This document shows, piece by piece, positions 32,325-39,514 of a stretch of DNA of 64,000 bases. A program made the position numbers and the translations under genes. The first letter of the stretch is position 1, and the number at the start of each line of letters is the position of its first letter. Source of the DNA: Pseudomonas sp. ACN8. GTDB taxonomy: Bacteria; Pseudomonadota; Gammaproteobacteria; Pseudomonadales; Pseudomonadaceae. The notes below the pieces were generated by a model, which did not search any database, was not told the DNA's origin, and was given only the letters and a program-made list of their open reading frames with translations. Location: positions 1-64,000 of the forward strand of contig NZ_MRCS01000026.1 in the NCBI RefSeq assembly GCF_002303925.1, read 5' to 3'.

Positions 32325-32840
32325 TCAGCCAGCAGCAGCGAGAGAAGGTGCGGGTTTGGCGGTGGTGGTATAGCTGCCGTCGAGGTAGACCAGCGGGGTG
32401 ATTTCGGCGGTGGTGTGGATCTGCAGGATGCGCCCGATGAACACGGTGTGGGTGCCGTAGCTGAAGTGGCCGTCCTGGCGGCAGAGGATTGCCGACTGCG
32501 CATCACCCAGGTAAGGAATACCGCCGGGGCTGGTCAGCCAGTTGCCACGGTCGAAGCGCGCTTCGCCCTTGATTGCACCGCTGCACAGGTTGGCCAGGTC
32601 TTGTTGTTCGACGCCGAGGATGTTGACGCAGAAGTCGGCGCCGGTCGCCAGTGCGGCGTGGGGCGAGGCGGTCTTGTTGACGCAGATCAGCAGCGATGGC
32701 GGCTCGGTGCTCAGGGAGTCAACGGCCGTGGCGGCCATGGCGAAGCGTTCGGTGCCGTTGCTGGTGCTGATAATGGTGACTGACTTGGCCAGGCGGCGCA
32801 TGGCCTGGAGCATGTCGGCTTTGAGATTGACGTCGTTCAT
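32325..32840 (-). CDS. hsaB: Flavin reductase HsaB (3-HSA hydroxylase reductase)
   Basis: A 171-residue flavin reductase of the HpaC/NmoB family: MAATAVDSLSTEPPSLLICVN and FCVNILGVEQQDLA are typical, with GHFSYGTHTVFIGRI near the end. It reduces free flavin with NADH for the oxygenase HsaA, which hydroxylates the phenolic secosteroid 3-HSA. HsaA itself is encoded divergently 395 bp away. A longer frame from 32906 would overlap the regulatory dyad; ATG 32840 gives the normal length. It is the first gene of the operon running to kshB. Confidence 0.86.
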   Translation of the reverse strand: MNDVNLKADMLQAMRRLAKSVTIISTSNGTERFAMAATAVDSLSTEPPSLLICVNKTASPHAALATGADFCVNILGVEQQDLANLCSGAIKGEARFDRGNWLTSPGGIPYLGDAQSAILCRQDGHFSYGTHTVFIGRILQIHTTAEITPLVYLDGSYTTTAKPAPSLAAAG

Positions 32841-32877
32841 CGCACTGGGCCTTTTTGTTGGTTGGGGAGTGCGATGG

Positions 32878-32922
32878 ATTCTTGCGCTGACGTCTAGCGC
32901 AAACATCGTCCGAGGGGACTAG
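32878..32922 (-). promoter_or_regulatory. Cluster dyad with -10 for the hsaB operon
   Basis: Minus-strand reading: TAGTCCCCTCGGACGATG, perfect core at 32908-32919, 20 bp spacer, AAGAAT at 32878-32883. Confidence 0.72.
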
Positions 32923-32956
32923 GCATCAGGCCATTTCAATGTTGAATGTGCCGGCC

Positions 32957-33054
32957 CCATCGCCAGCAGGCTGGCTCCCACAGGGTTGGTGGTTGTTCAC
33001 TGATTTTGTGTACGACGCTAATCCCTGTGGGAGCCAGCCTGCTGGCGATGGCGG
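32957..33054. repeat. REP pair of the GCCAGC(CTG)GCTGGC subtype
   Basis: CATCGCCAGCAGGCTGGCTCCCA at 32958-32980 and its inverse at about 33028-33050, in outward order with a 37-bp spacer. The subtype differs from the GAGCGAGCC copies. It fills much of the hsaB-hsaA gap. Confidence 0.85.
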
Positions 33055-33114
33055 CCTGCCAACCAACACACCTCTTTCAGATGTACCCCAAGTAACTGTT
33101 GTCCCAAAACCACA

Positions 33115-33158
33115 TGGTCCGTTTGAGGGATGCCCGCCGCTTTGCGCATTGTTTGAAT
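33115..33158 (+). promoter_or_regulatory. Variant cluster dyad with -10 for hsaA
   Basis: TGGTCC-GTTT-GAGGGATG at 33115-33132 keeps the left half-site and GATG but not the GGAC half. TTGAAT follows 20 bp later at 33153-33158, identical to the hexamer at the hsaC dyad. Confidence 0.5.
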
Positions 33159-33235
33159 GCCAGTGTAGGGGCGCTACACCCGCCCCGTTGCACGCGCGCC
33201 CCGGCGGATGGGGTGAACAAAGGAGAACAATAAAA

Positions 33236-34420
33236 ATGCTCAACCAAGACCTGATTCGCCAGCGTCTGAGCCAACGTGCCCGCGAGTTGGTGCCGATCCT
33301 GCGTGAGCGCGCCCTGAATGCCGCGCAAGCCGGGCAGTTGCCTGAAGAAACCCTGAAGGATTTCCAGGACGCCGGGTTCTTTCGCATCCTGCAACCGTCC
33401 CGTTGGGAAGGCTATGAACTGGAGCCCAAGGATTTCTTCGACGTACAGATGACCCTGGCCGAAGGCTGCATGTCGTCTGCCTGGGTGCTGGGGGTGGTAG
33501 CGATCCACAACTGGCAATTGGCGCTGTTCGACGACCGCGCGGCCCAGGATGTCTGGGGTAGCGACTCCAGCGTGTTGATCTCCTCTTCCTATATGCCGGT
33601 GGGCAAGGTCGAGCGGGTCGAGGGTGGCTTCAAGTTGAGCGGTCGCTGGGGTTTTTCTTCCGGCAGCAAGCATTGCGACTGGGCGTTCCTCGGTGCGCTG
33701 GTGCCGTCGGCAGAGGCGGGCGGGGCGCCGGATTATCGGACGTTCCTGGTGCCGCGTAGCGACTATCAGATTCTCGACAACTGGAACGTGATGGGCCTGG
33801 AAGCCACCGGTTCCCACGACATTCTGGTGGAGAACGCCTTCGTTCCCGAGTACCGCACCCATCGCGCGTTCGACGGTTTCATGCAGAACAGTCCGGGCAA
33901 TGCGGTGAACACCGCACCGTTGTTCCGCCTGCCGTTCGGGCAGATTTTCGTGCGTGCGGTTTCGTCGTCGGCCATCGGTGCCCTGCAAGGCGCGGTGGAT
34001 CAGTTTGTCGAGCACAACCGTGCCCGGGTCGGGGTCAATGACGGGCGCAAGATGGTCCAGGACCCGGCTGCGCAATCGGCGTTGGCCAATGCCATGGTCT
34101 GCGTCGACGAGTGCAAGACCGTGTTGCATCGCAACTTCGCCCTGATGCTGGAGCGCGCGCAGAAAGGGGAGGCGTTGAGCATGCCTGAACGGGTGAAGAT
34201 GCGTTACGACTCGGCGCTGGTGGCCGACAAGTGCGCCAAGGCCGTTGGCGATCTGATGTTCAACAGCGGTGCTTCGACGATCTTCCGCAGTCATCCGATC
34301 AACCGTGCGTTCCGCGACATTCACACCGGTCGCGCCCACGTCGCCAACAGCCCGGCCAAGTACGCCTGGAACCTTGGCGGCGTCAGCATGGGGCAGGACA
34401 GCAGCGACTTTTTCCTCTGA
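33236..34420 (+). CDS. hsaA: 3-HSA 4-hydroxylase oxygenase HsaA
   Basis: A 394-residue flavin-dependent monooxygenase with the acyl-CoA dehydrogenase fold. Characteristic segments are QPSRWEGYELEPKDFFDVQMTLAEGCMS, GRWGFSSGSKHCDWAFLGA and SGASTIFRSHPINRAFRDIHTGRAH. HsaA (TesA2 in Comamonas) uses reduced flavin from HsaB to hydroxylate the aromatised A ring of 3-HSA to the catechol 3,4-DHSA. The open frame begins at 32939, but the first 99 codons are REP-derived; ATG 33236 behind AAGGAG is the real start. It has its own variant dyad and precedes the luciferase-like gene. Confidence 0.9.
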   Translation: MLNQDLIRQRLSQRARELVPILRERALNAAQAGQLPEETLKDFQDAGFFRILQPSRWEGYELEPKDFFDVQMTLAEGCMSSAWVLGVVAIHNWQLALFDDRAAQDVWGSDSSVLISSSYMPVGKVERVEGGFKLSGRWGFSSGSKHCDWAFLGALVPSAEAGGAPDYRTFLVPRSDYQILDNWNVMGLEATGSHDILVENAFVPEYRTHRAFDGFMQNSPGNAVNTAPLFRLPFGQIFVRAVSSSAIGALQGAVDQFVEHNRARVGVNDGRKMVQDPAAQSALANAMVCVDECKTVLHRNFALMLERAQKGEALSMPERVKMRYDSALVADKCAKAVGDLMFNSGASTIFRSHPINRAFRDIHTGRAHVANSPAKYAWNLGGVSMGQDSSDFFL

Positions 34421-34439
34421 CGCGATGCCACGAATCAGC

Positions 34440-34483
34440 TAGTCCGTTTGCGTGATTCGAGCGCCCTGCCAATACCCGAGCAT
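34440..34483 (+). promoter_or_regulatory. Weak variant dyad upstream of the luciferase-like gene
   Basis: TAGTCC-GTTT-GCGTGAT at 34440-34456 shares the left half-site and the GTTT spacer with the hsaA variant. A poor -10 candidate (GAGCAT, 34478-34483) is at the expected spacing. Confidence 0.38.
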
Positions 34484-34543
34484 GGGCGCAAGGCGAAGGT
34501 CTACGGCGCCGACTGCGCATCCAAATAAGCACAAGGATCAACC

Positions 34544-35665
34544 ATGAAATTTTCCCTGATTTACGAAGCCCAGACGGTGGACTCCAGCCGCGAAGGCGAC
34601 CGCAAGATTTTCGAAGACACCGTCGAGCAGGCCGTGCTGGCCGACAAGCTCGGCTTCGACACCTTCTGGTGCGTGGAGCACACCGCGCTGAGCAACTACT
34701 CGCACATGTCCGCGCCGGAAACCATGCTGGCTTTCGTGGCCGGTAAAACCGAGCGCATCGGCATCGGCCACGGCGTGGTCTGCCTGCCGCCGGCGATGAA
34801 CCACCCGGTGAAGGTCGCCGAGCGCATCGCCACCCTCGACCTGCTGTCCAAGGGCCGTGTGCACTTTGGCGTGGGCAAGGGCGGCACCCAGCAGGAAGCC
34901 GGCACCTTCGGCTACGACCTGGCGACCTTGCAGCCGCAGATCGACGAGATGATGTACCTGATCCCGAAAATGTTCGTGCAGGACGAGATCGAGCACAACG
35001 GCGACTTCGTGCAGATCCCCAAGCGCCCGATCCATCCAAAGCCTTACCAGGATCCGCACCCACCGATGTACCTGGCGTGCACCAACACCGAGTCGCTGAA
35101 GAATGCCGGCGGTCGTGGCATGGGCGCGCTGGTGCTGGGCTTCGGTGGCCCGGAAGAAATCGCCAAGAAGGTCGAGGTGTATCACACGGCCTACGACAAC
35201 CGTGACGAGAAGAAGCAAGTGGGCTTCCGCCCTAATCGTCACATCGCCGCGCTGTGCCCGGCCATCGTGCTGGAAGATAACGAAGAAGCGCGCCGCATCG
35301 GTATCCGTGGCCAGCGTTACTTCATGGAATCCCTGGGCTACTGGTACGGCGGTGGCGAGCGTCCGGACCCGGAGAAGTGGAAGGACGACACCTTCGTCGA
35401 CGGCAACGGCCAGAGCGTGATCAAGTCGCGCTTTGCCTCGGAAGAAGTCAGCGTCGACTTCTCCGACCCGACCATGGCCATGATGAACCCGAACCATGCT
35501 TACGGCACCGTCGAGGATTGCATCGGCTACGTGCAGCGCCTGATCGATGCCGGCGCCGACGAAATCCTGTTCATCTGCCAGATGGGCACCGTGCCGCAGT
35601 GGGCGCAGCTGGAGACTTTGAAGAACATTGGCGAGAAGGTGATTCCGCACTTCCGTAAGGGTTGA
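34544..35665 (+). CDS. Luciferase-like (LLM class) flavin-dependent oxidoreductase
   Basis: A 373-residue bacterial-luciferase-family protein. The N-terminal strand MKFSLIYEAQ, then LGFDTFWCVEH, TERIGIGHGVVCLPPAMNHPVKVAERIATLDLLSKGR, and VGKGGTQQE are typical of the TIM-barrel LLM fold that binds FMN or F420. It is encoded between hsaA and hsaC with a weak dyad upstream. LLM enzymes often catalyse monooxygenation or Baeyer-Villiger-type steps with a flavin reductase; HsaB could supply the flavin. Its steroid substrate is unknown to me, and it is not one of the named steps of the 9,10-seco pathway. Confidence 0.83.
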   Translation: MKFSLIYEAQTVDSSREGDRKIFEDTVEQAVLADKLGFDTFWCVEHTALSNYSHMSAPETMLAFVAGKTERIGIGHGVVCLPPAMNHPVKVAERIATLDLLSKGRVHFGVGKGGTQQEAGTFGYDLATLQPQIDEMMYLIPKMFVQDEIEHNGDFVQIPKRPIHPKPYQDPHPPMYLACTNTESLKNAGGRGMGALVLGFGGPEEIAKKVEVYHTAYDNRDEKKQVGFRPNRHIAALCPAIVLEDNEEARRIGIRGQRYFMESLGYWYGGGERPDPEKWKDDTFVDGNGQSVIKSRFASEEVSVDFSDPTMAMMNPNHAYGTVEDCIGYVQRLIDAGADEILFICQMGTVPQWAQLETLKNIGEKVIPHFRKG

Positions 35666-35685
35666 TGCGGGTCAAACCTCGCAAC

Positions 35686-35781
35686 CCCTGTGGGAGCCAG
35701 CCTGCTGGCGATAGCGGTCTTACATTCAACATCCATGTTGTCTGACACACCGCCATCGCCAGCAGGCTGGCTCCCACAGTT
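35686..35781. repeat. REPIN, GCCAGCCTGCTGGC subtype
   Basis: Inverted pair GGGAGCCAGCCTGCTGGCGAT with spacer containing CAACATCCATGTTG, just downstream of the luciferase-like gene. Confidence 0.9.
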
Positions 35782-35824
35782 TGATCGCATTTCAGGCCTG
35801 GCATGGACGTCAGGTCAACTTTCC

Positions 35825-35850
35825 AACGGGTCCCCAAGGCCCGTTTTTTT
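35825..35850 (+). terminator. Rho-independent terminator
   Basis: Stem AACGGG/CCCGTT with a 9-base loop and a run of T. It would end transcripts from the luciferase-like gene about 180 bp past its stop. Confidence 0.7.
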
Positions 35851-35884
35851 ATGCCTGCCGAATAAGATTGAACACCGCATACCC

Positions 35885-35990
35885 CTTGTAGGAGCGAGCC
35901 TGCTCGCGATGAACCGGAGAGCGCCGCGGGGTGTCAGGTTTCCAGCGTTATCGTTGACGACCATCGCGAGCAGGCTCGCTCCTACAGGTT
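35885..35990. repeat. REPIN
   Basis: Inverted pair of GAGCGAGCCTGCTCGCGATG palindromes. Confidence 0.88.
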
Positions 35991-36221
35991 TTTGGCCTAT
36001 AGATAGCGCCTGTTTAACGGCTGTCAGTGTTACTTGATGAAAGCTACAACGCCTTGCGTCGTTGCCTACAGGTACGCCAGAATCCGCCGGCTTGTGCGCC
36101 CTGGACCCCCTCGGTAACTTGATTCGCGTCACTGCTCATCAGTGATCGGGTTTAGTCGCCCGTTGTGACACGAAGCGCATTTGCATCCCAAACAGTCAGG
36201 CCATTTCATGCCCTGCACTTC

Positions 36222-36302
36222 ATGGTAGCTGTGCGCAGGGCGCCTTCGGGCGCGCCGGTTTCGTGCTCCGCCGGTCGACTAACCTGCGTACAGCTGCCAC
36301 CC
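36222..36302 (+). promoter_or_regulatory. Structured leader upstream of the DUF6124-type gene
   Basis: Long-range inverted arms TAGCTGTGCGCAGG (36226-36239) and CCTGCGTACAGCTGCC (36283-36298) enclose a GGCGCC-TTCG-GGCGC(GCC) hairpin and a CCGG...CCGG hairpin. This could fold as a branched RNA or act as a protein site. The stretch 35991-36221 shows nothing else clear. Confidence 0.5.
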
Positions 36303-36354
36303 CTCTTGTTTAGTCGCAAGTAGGTGACGGCTCCACATTTTGGAGCATTCAACT

Positions 36355-36648
36355 ATGGTCAAACCTTCACCTAATCCGCCGGAAACCGAGCGCATCCCCT
36401 CAAACGCCGACATCCGCGCCACCCCTCGAACAATCAGTACGCTGTTCATCGTCGACCCCGGGGCCACGACCGAAACCCTGGTGGTCTATCTGGTCGAGAC
36501 GCTGGCCTCGGTGGATGTGATGGTTCATTACCTGGTCGATCATCTGGAAGGTTCATCGCGCAATGTCCTGCCAGGCATTTCAAACAGCGTGATGCTGGCC
36601 GAAATCACGGCAAACCGCGTGCTGGACCAAATCGAACCAGCCGCATAA
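36355..36648 (+). CDS. DUF6124/DUF3077-type small protein
   Basis: A 97-residue protein resembling the Pseudomonas-specific DUF6124 (formerly DUF3077) family: an N-terminal polar part rich in Pro and Thr (VKPSPNPPETERIPS), then LFIVDPGATTETLVVYLVETLASVDVMVHYLVDHLEG and a C-terminal helix. Members are common in pseudomonads, occur in several copies and have no settled function. The structured leader upstream is a typical companion. A TTG start at 36340 is possible, but ATG 36355 is favoured. It is not obviously connected to steroid use and breaks the cluster between the luciferase-like gene and hsaC. Confidence 0.72.
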   Translation: MVKPSPNPPETERIPSNADIRATPRTISTLFIVDPGATTETLVVYLVETLASVDVMVHYLVDHLEGSSRNVLPGISNSVMLAEITANRVLDQIEPAA

Positions 36649-36665
36649 ACCCGCCATACCACTGC

Positions 36666-36762
36666 CCCCTGTGGGAGCTAGCCTGCTGGCGATAGCGGCC
36701 TGACATTCAACATCCATGTTGCCTGACACACCGCTATCGCCAGCAGGCTAGCTCCCACAGGT
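36666..36762. repeat. REPIN, GCTAGCCTGCTGGC variant
   Basis: Inverted pair with GGGAGCTAGCCTGCTGGCGAT arms and a spacer containing CAACATCCATGTTG. Confidence 0.88.
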
Positions 36763-36790
36763 TTTTTTGCATCAAAAGCCATCATTTCCG

Positions 36791-36835
36791 CTAGTCCCAT
36801 TGGACGATGTTGCCCCTCGCCGAACCCGTTTGAAT
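36791..36835 (+). promoter_or_regulatory. Cluster dyad with -10 for the hsaC-ipd operon
   Basis: CTAGTCCCATTGGACGATG, perfect core at 36794-36805, 20 bp spacer, TTGAAT at 36830-36835. It precedes hsaC by about 100 bp and drives the longest operon of the cluster. Confidence 0.74.
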
Positions 36836-36907
36836 AGGCCCTACATAAAGTCTCCCCCGGCACCAGCCGAAGGGCGACACCGCCTGAGAAAAACGAGGAG
36901 TGCATCC

Positions 36908-37798
36908 ATGGATATCCGTGGTCTGGGTTACGTCACCCTGCTGTCCAGCGACCTGGCGCAATGGCGCCACTACGCAAGCCAGGTGTTGGGCATGATGGTC
37001 AGCGGCGATGATGAGCGTCTGTACCTGAAAATGGACGAACGTCATTACCGCATCCTCGTGCAGAAGAATGCCGAAAACAGCTTCGGTGCCTGCGGCTGGG
37101 AAGTGGCCGGCAAGGCGGCGCTGGAACAGGCGGTCAGCGAGTTGCAACAGGCCGACGTGCAAGTGACCCGTGGCACAGCGGCCGAGGCCGAGCTGCGCAA
37201 GGTCCAGGAGTTGGTGCACTTCAGCGACCCGGATGGCAATCGCCACGAAATTTTCTGGGGCCCGCTGCAGGACTTCGCCCGTTTCGTTTCGCCGGTTGGC
37301 GTCAAAGGGTTCGTTACCAACGACCTCGGCATGGGCCACGTTGTATTGCCAGCCCCGGCCTTCGAGCGCTGCCGCGATTTCTACGAACAGGTGATGGGTT
37401 TCGGCCTGTCGGACCTGATGAAAGTCCGCTTCACCCCGGACCCGGCCGAGCCGCAAAAACGCATCCACTTCCTGCACTGCAACAACGGCCGCCACCACTC
37501 GCTGGCGATTTTCGAGTGCCCGATGCCCCACGGTTGCGTGCACATGATGGTCGAGGTCAACGCGCTGGACGAAGTCGGCCGCGCCCTGGATCGCGTCCAC
37601 GCCAATGGCGTGAAGCTGTCGGCCACCCTCGGCCAGCACACCAACGACCAGATGATTTCTTTCTATATCAAGACCCCGTCCGGGTTTGACCTGGAGTACG
37701 GCTGCGATGGCCTGGTGGTCGACTGGGATCGCCACACGCCGTTCGAAAGCACCTTGGTCAGCCACTGGGGCCACGACTTCAGTGTCGGTCGCCAATGA
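36908..37798 (+). CDS. hsaC: Extradiol catechol dioxygenase HsaC (3,4-DHSA dioxygenase)
   Basis: A 296-residue two-domain type I extradiol (VOC) dioxygenase. The iron ligands are His144 in GMGHVV, His212 in VHMMVEV and Glu263 in FDLEYG, at the spacing of BphC-type enzymes. HsaC (TesB) cleaves the catechol ring of 3,4-DHSA next to the hydroxyls, giving the substrate of HsaD. The open frame starts at 36767, but ATG 36908 behind GAGGAG gives the normal N-terminus MDIRGLGYVTL. The stop region overlaps the upstream in-frame ATG of ipdA; translation is likely coupled. It leads the C/D-ring operon. Confidence 0.92.
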   Translation: MDIRGLGYVTLLSSDLAQWRHYASQVLGMMVSGDDERLYLKMDERHYRILVQKNAENSFGACGWEVAGKAALEQAVSELQQADVQVTRGTAAEAELRKVQELVHFSDPDGNRHEIFWGPLQDFARFVSPVGVKGFVTNDLGMGHVVLPAPAFERCRDFYEQVMGFGLSDLMKVRFTPDPAEPQKRIHFLHCNNGRHHSLAIFECPMPHGCVHMMVEVNALDEVGRALDRVHANGVKLSATLGQHTNDQMISFYIKTPSGFDLEYGCDGLVVDWDRHTPFESTLVSHWGHDFSVGRQ

Positions 37799-37809
37799 GG
37801 AACAAGACG

Positions 37810-38691
37810 ATGGACAAGCAAATGAGCACCGCCGAGATCGTCGGCCAACTGCGTGACGGCATGACCATCGGTATCGGTGGCTGGGGTCCGCGTCGCAAGC
37901 CAATGGCGCTGGTGCGCGAGATTCTGCGCTCGGACCTCAAGGACCTGACCGTGGTCGCCTACGGTGGTGCCGATGTCGGCATGCTCTGTGCCGCCGGCAA
38001 GATCAAGAAACTGATATTCGCCTTCGTGTCCCTGGATTTCATTCCGCTGGAGCCGTACTTCCGCAAGGCGCGCCAGGAAGCGGCGCTGGAAGTGATGGAG
38101 ATCGATGAAGGCATGCTGCTGCTCGGCCTGCGGGCGGCGGCGATGAATGTGCCGTTCATTCCGACCGCCGTGGGCCTGGGCACTGACGTGCTGCGCCACA
38201 ACCGCCAGATCAAGTTGATTGCCTCGCCGTACGCCGATGGCAAGGACTGGGTGGCCATGCCGGCGCTCAAGCTCGACGCGGCGCTGGTGCATGTCGACCG
38301 CGCCGACAAACGCGGCGTGTGCCAGATCAGCGGTCCGGATCACTACATGGACGACCTGTTCGTACGTGCCGCGACCCACAGCTACGTAACCTGCGATGAG
38401 CTGGTCGACAGCGACTACTTCCATCAGGACAGCGCCCATGCCCATCAAGTGTTCTGGGAACGCAACCTGACCACCGCCGTGGCTCACGTGCCGGGCGGGG
38501 CGCATCCGTCGTCCTGCGCGCCGCTGTACGGTTTCGATGTCGCGCACTTCAAGGCCTACAACGCCACGGTCCAGGCGGCCGATGGCTGGCAGGGCTATGT
38601 CCGCGACTACGTCGACTGCACCCACGAACAGTATCTGGAAAAGGTTGGCGGCCTGGCTGCGATCCGTGAACTGCCGTTGCCGATTTTCTAA
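37810..38691 (+). CDS. ipdA: COCHEA-CoA hydrolase subunit alpha IpdA
   Basis: A 293-residue class I CoA-transferase-type subunit (GMTIGIGGWGPRRKPMALVREIL, AALVHVDRADKRGVCQISGPDHYMDDLF). IpdA and IpdB form a heterotetramer that, despite the transferase fold, hydrolyses the carbon-carbon bond of the last ring C of steroids (ScdL1L2 in Comamonas). The start at ATG 37810 is preferred over ATG 37795 because a GAGGA site lies 7 bp before it. The gene is followed at 11 bp by ipdB. The pairing, order and neighbouring ipdC and echA20 leave little doubt about the role. Confidence 0.9.
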   Translation: MDKQMSTAEIVGQLRDGMTIGIGGWGPRRKPMALVREILRSDLKDLTVVAYGGADVGMLCAAGKIKKLIFAFVSLDFIPLEPYFRKARQEAALEVMEIDEGMLLLGLRAAAMNVPFIPTAVGLGTDVLRHNRQIKLIASPYADGKDWVAMPALKLDAALVHVDRADKRGVCQISGPDHYMDDLFVRAATHSYVTCDELVDSDYFHQDSAHAHQVFWERNLTTAVAHVPGGAHPSSCAPLYGFDVAHFKAYNATVQAADGWQGYVRDYVDCTHEQYLEKVGGLAAIRELPLPIF

Positions 38692-38702
38692 GGAGCCTTT
38701 CG

Positions 38703-39491
38703 ATGAGCACTATTGATTACAGCCTCGCTGAGTTGATGATCTGCGCGGCCTGCGACGCCTGGCGCGAAGACGGCGAAGTATTGGCCTCTGGCATCGGCGT
38801 GATCCCGCGTCTGGCCGCGTCCTTGGCCATGCTGACCAGCAACCCGCAACTGCTGATGACCGATTCCGAAGCCTACATGGTGGCCGAGCCGGTGCCGTTG
38901 GGCGCACGTAAAGGCTACGAACCAAAGCGCGACAGCTGGATGGGTTTCTCGCGGATTTTCGACAACGTCTGGGGCGGCAAGCGCCATGCCCTGGTCGGCC
39001 CGACCCAGATCGACCGTTACGGTCAGGCCAACATTTCCTGCATCGGCGACTACGCCAAACCCAAGGCGCAGATGCTCGGTGTGCGCGGTTTTCCCGGCAA
39101 CTCGATCAGCCACGTCAACTCGTTTTGCGTGCCGAGCCATAACCGTCGGGTGTTCGTCGAAGGCGAGGTCGATATGGTCGCCTCGGTCGGCTACAACCCG
39201 GCCCGTCTGGCGCGGGGCTGGTCGCTGGATGACATCGACATCCGCCTGATCATTACCGACCTCTGCGTCCTTGATTTCCAGGGCCCGCAGCGGCAGATGC
39301 GCATCCGCTCACTGCACCCCGGCGTGACGGCGGCGCAAGTCCAGGACAACACCGGCTTCGAACTGCACGTGCCGGACGACTGCCCGATCACGGCAGCACC
39401 GACGGCCGAGCAGTTGCAGCTGATCCAGCGTCTGGACCCGCACAACCTGCGCGCCCTGCAACTCAAAGACAACCCGCCAGGCCAACGCTGA
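38703..39491 (+). CDS. ipdB: COCHEA-CoA hydrolase subunit beta IpdB
   Basis: A 262-residue CoA-transferase beta-type subunit. Recognisable segments are GIGVIPRLAASLAMLTSNPQLLMTDSE, GPTQIDRYGQANISCIGDYAKPK and VDMVASVGYNPARLARGW. It pairs with IpdA in the ring-C hydrolase. The position is directly behind ipdA with an AAGGAGCC ribosome site. In ordinary class I CoA-transferases the beta subunit carries the catalytic glutamate in a conserved SENG-type motif; no such motif is evident here, in keeping with hydrolase rather than transferase activity. Confidence 0.9.
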   Translation: MSTIDYSLAELMICAACDAWREDGEVLASGIGVIPRLAASLAMLTSNPQLLMTDSEAYMVAEPVPLGARKGYEPKRDSWMGFSRIFDNVWGGKRHALVGPTQIDRYGQANISCIGDYAKPKAQMLGVRGFPGNSISHVNSFCVPSHNRRVFVEGEVDMVASVGYNPARLARGWSLDDIDIRLIITDLCVLDFQGPQRQMRIRSLHPGVTAAQVQDNTGFELHVPDDCPITAAPTAEQLQLIQRLDPHNLRALQLKDNPPGQR

Positions 39492-39514
39492 GCAACGCGT
39501 TGCGGAGAAAAGTG

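Noticed and set aside
32939..33235. N-terminal extension of hsaA
   Set aside because: The first 99 codons are REP sequence and promoter; ATG 33236 has a good ribosome site and gives the normal N-terminus.
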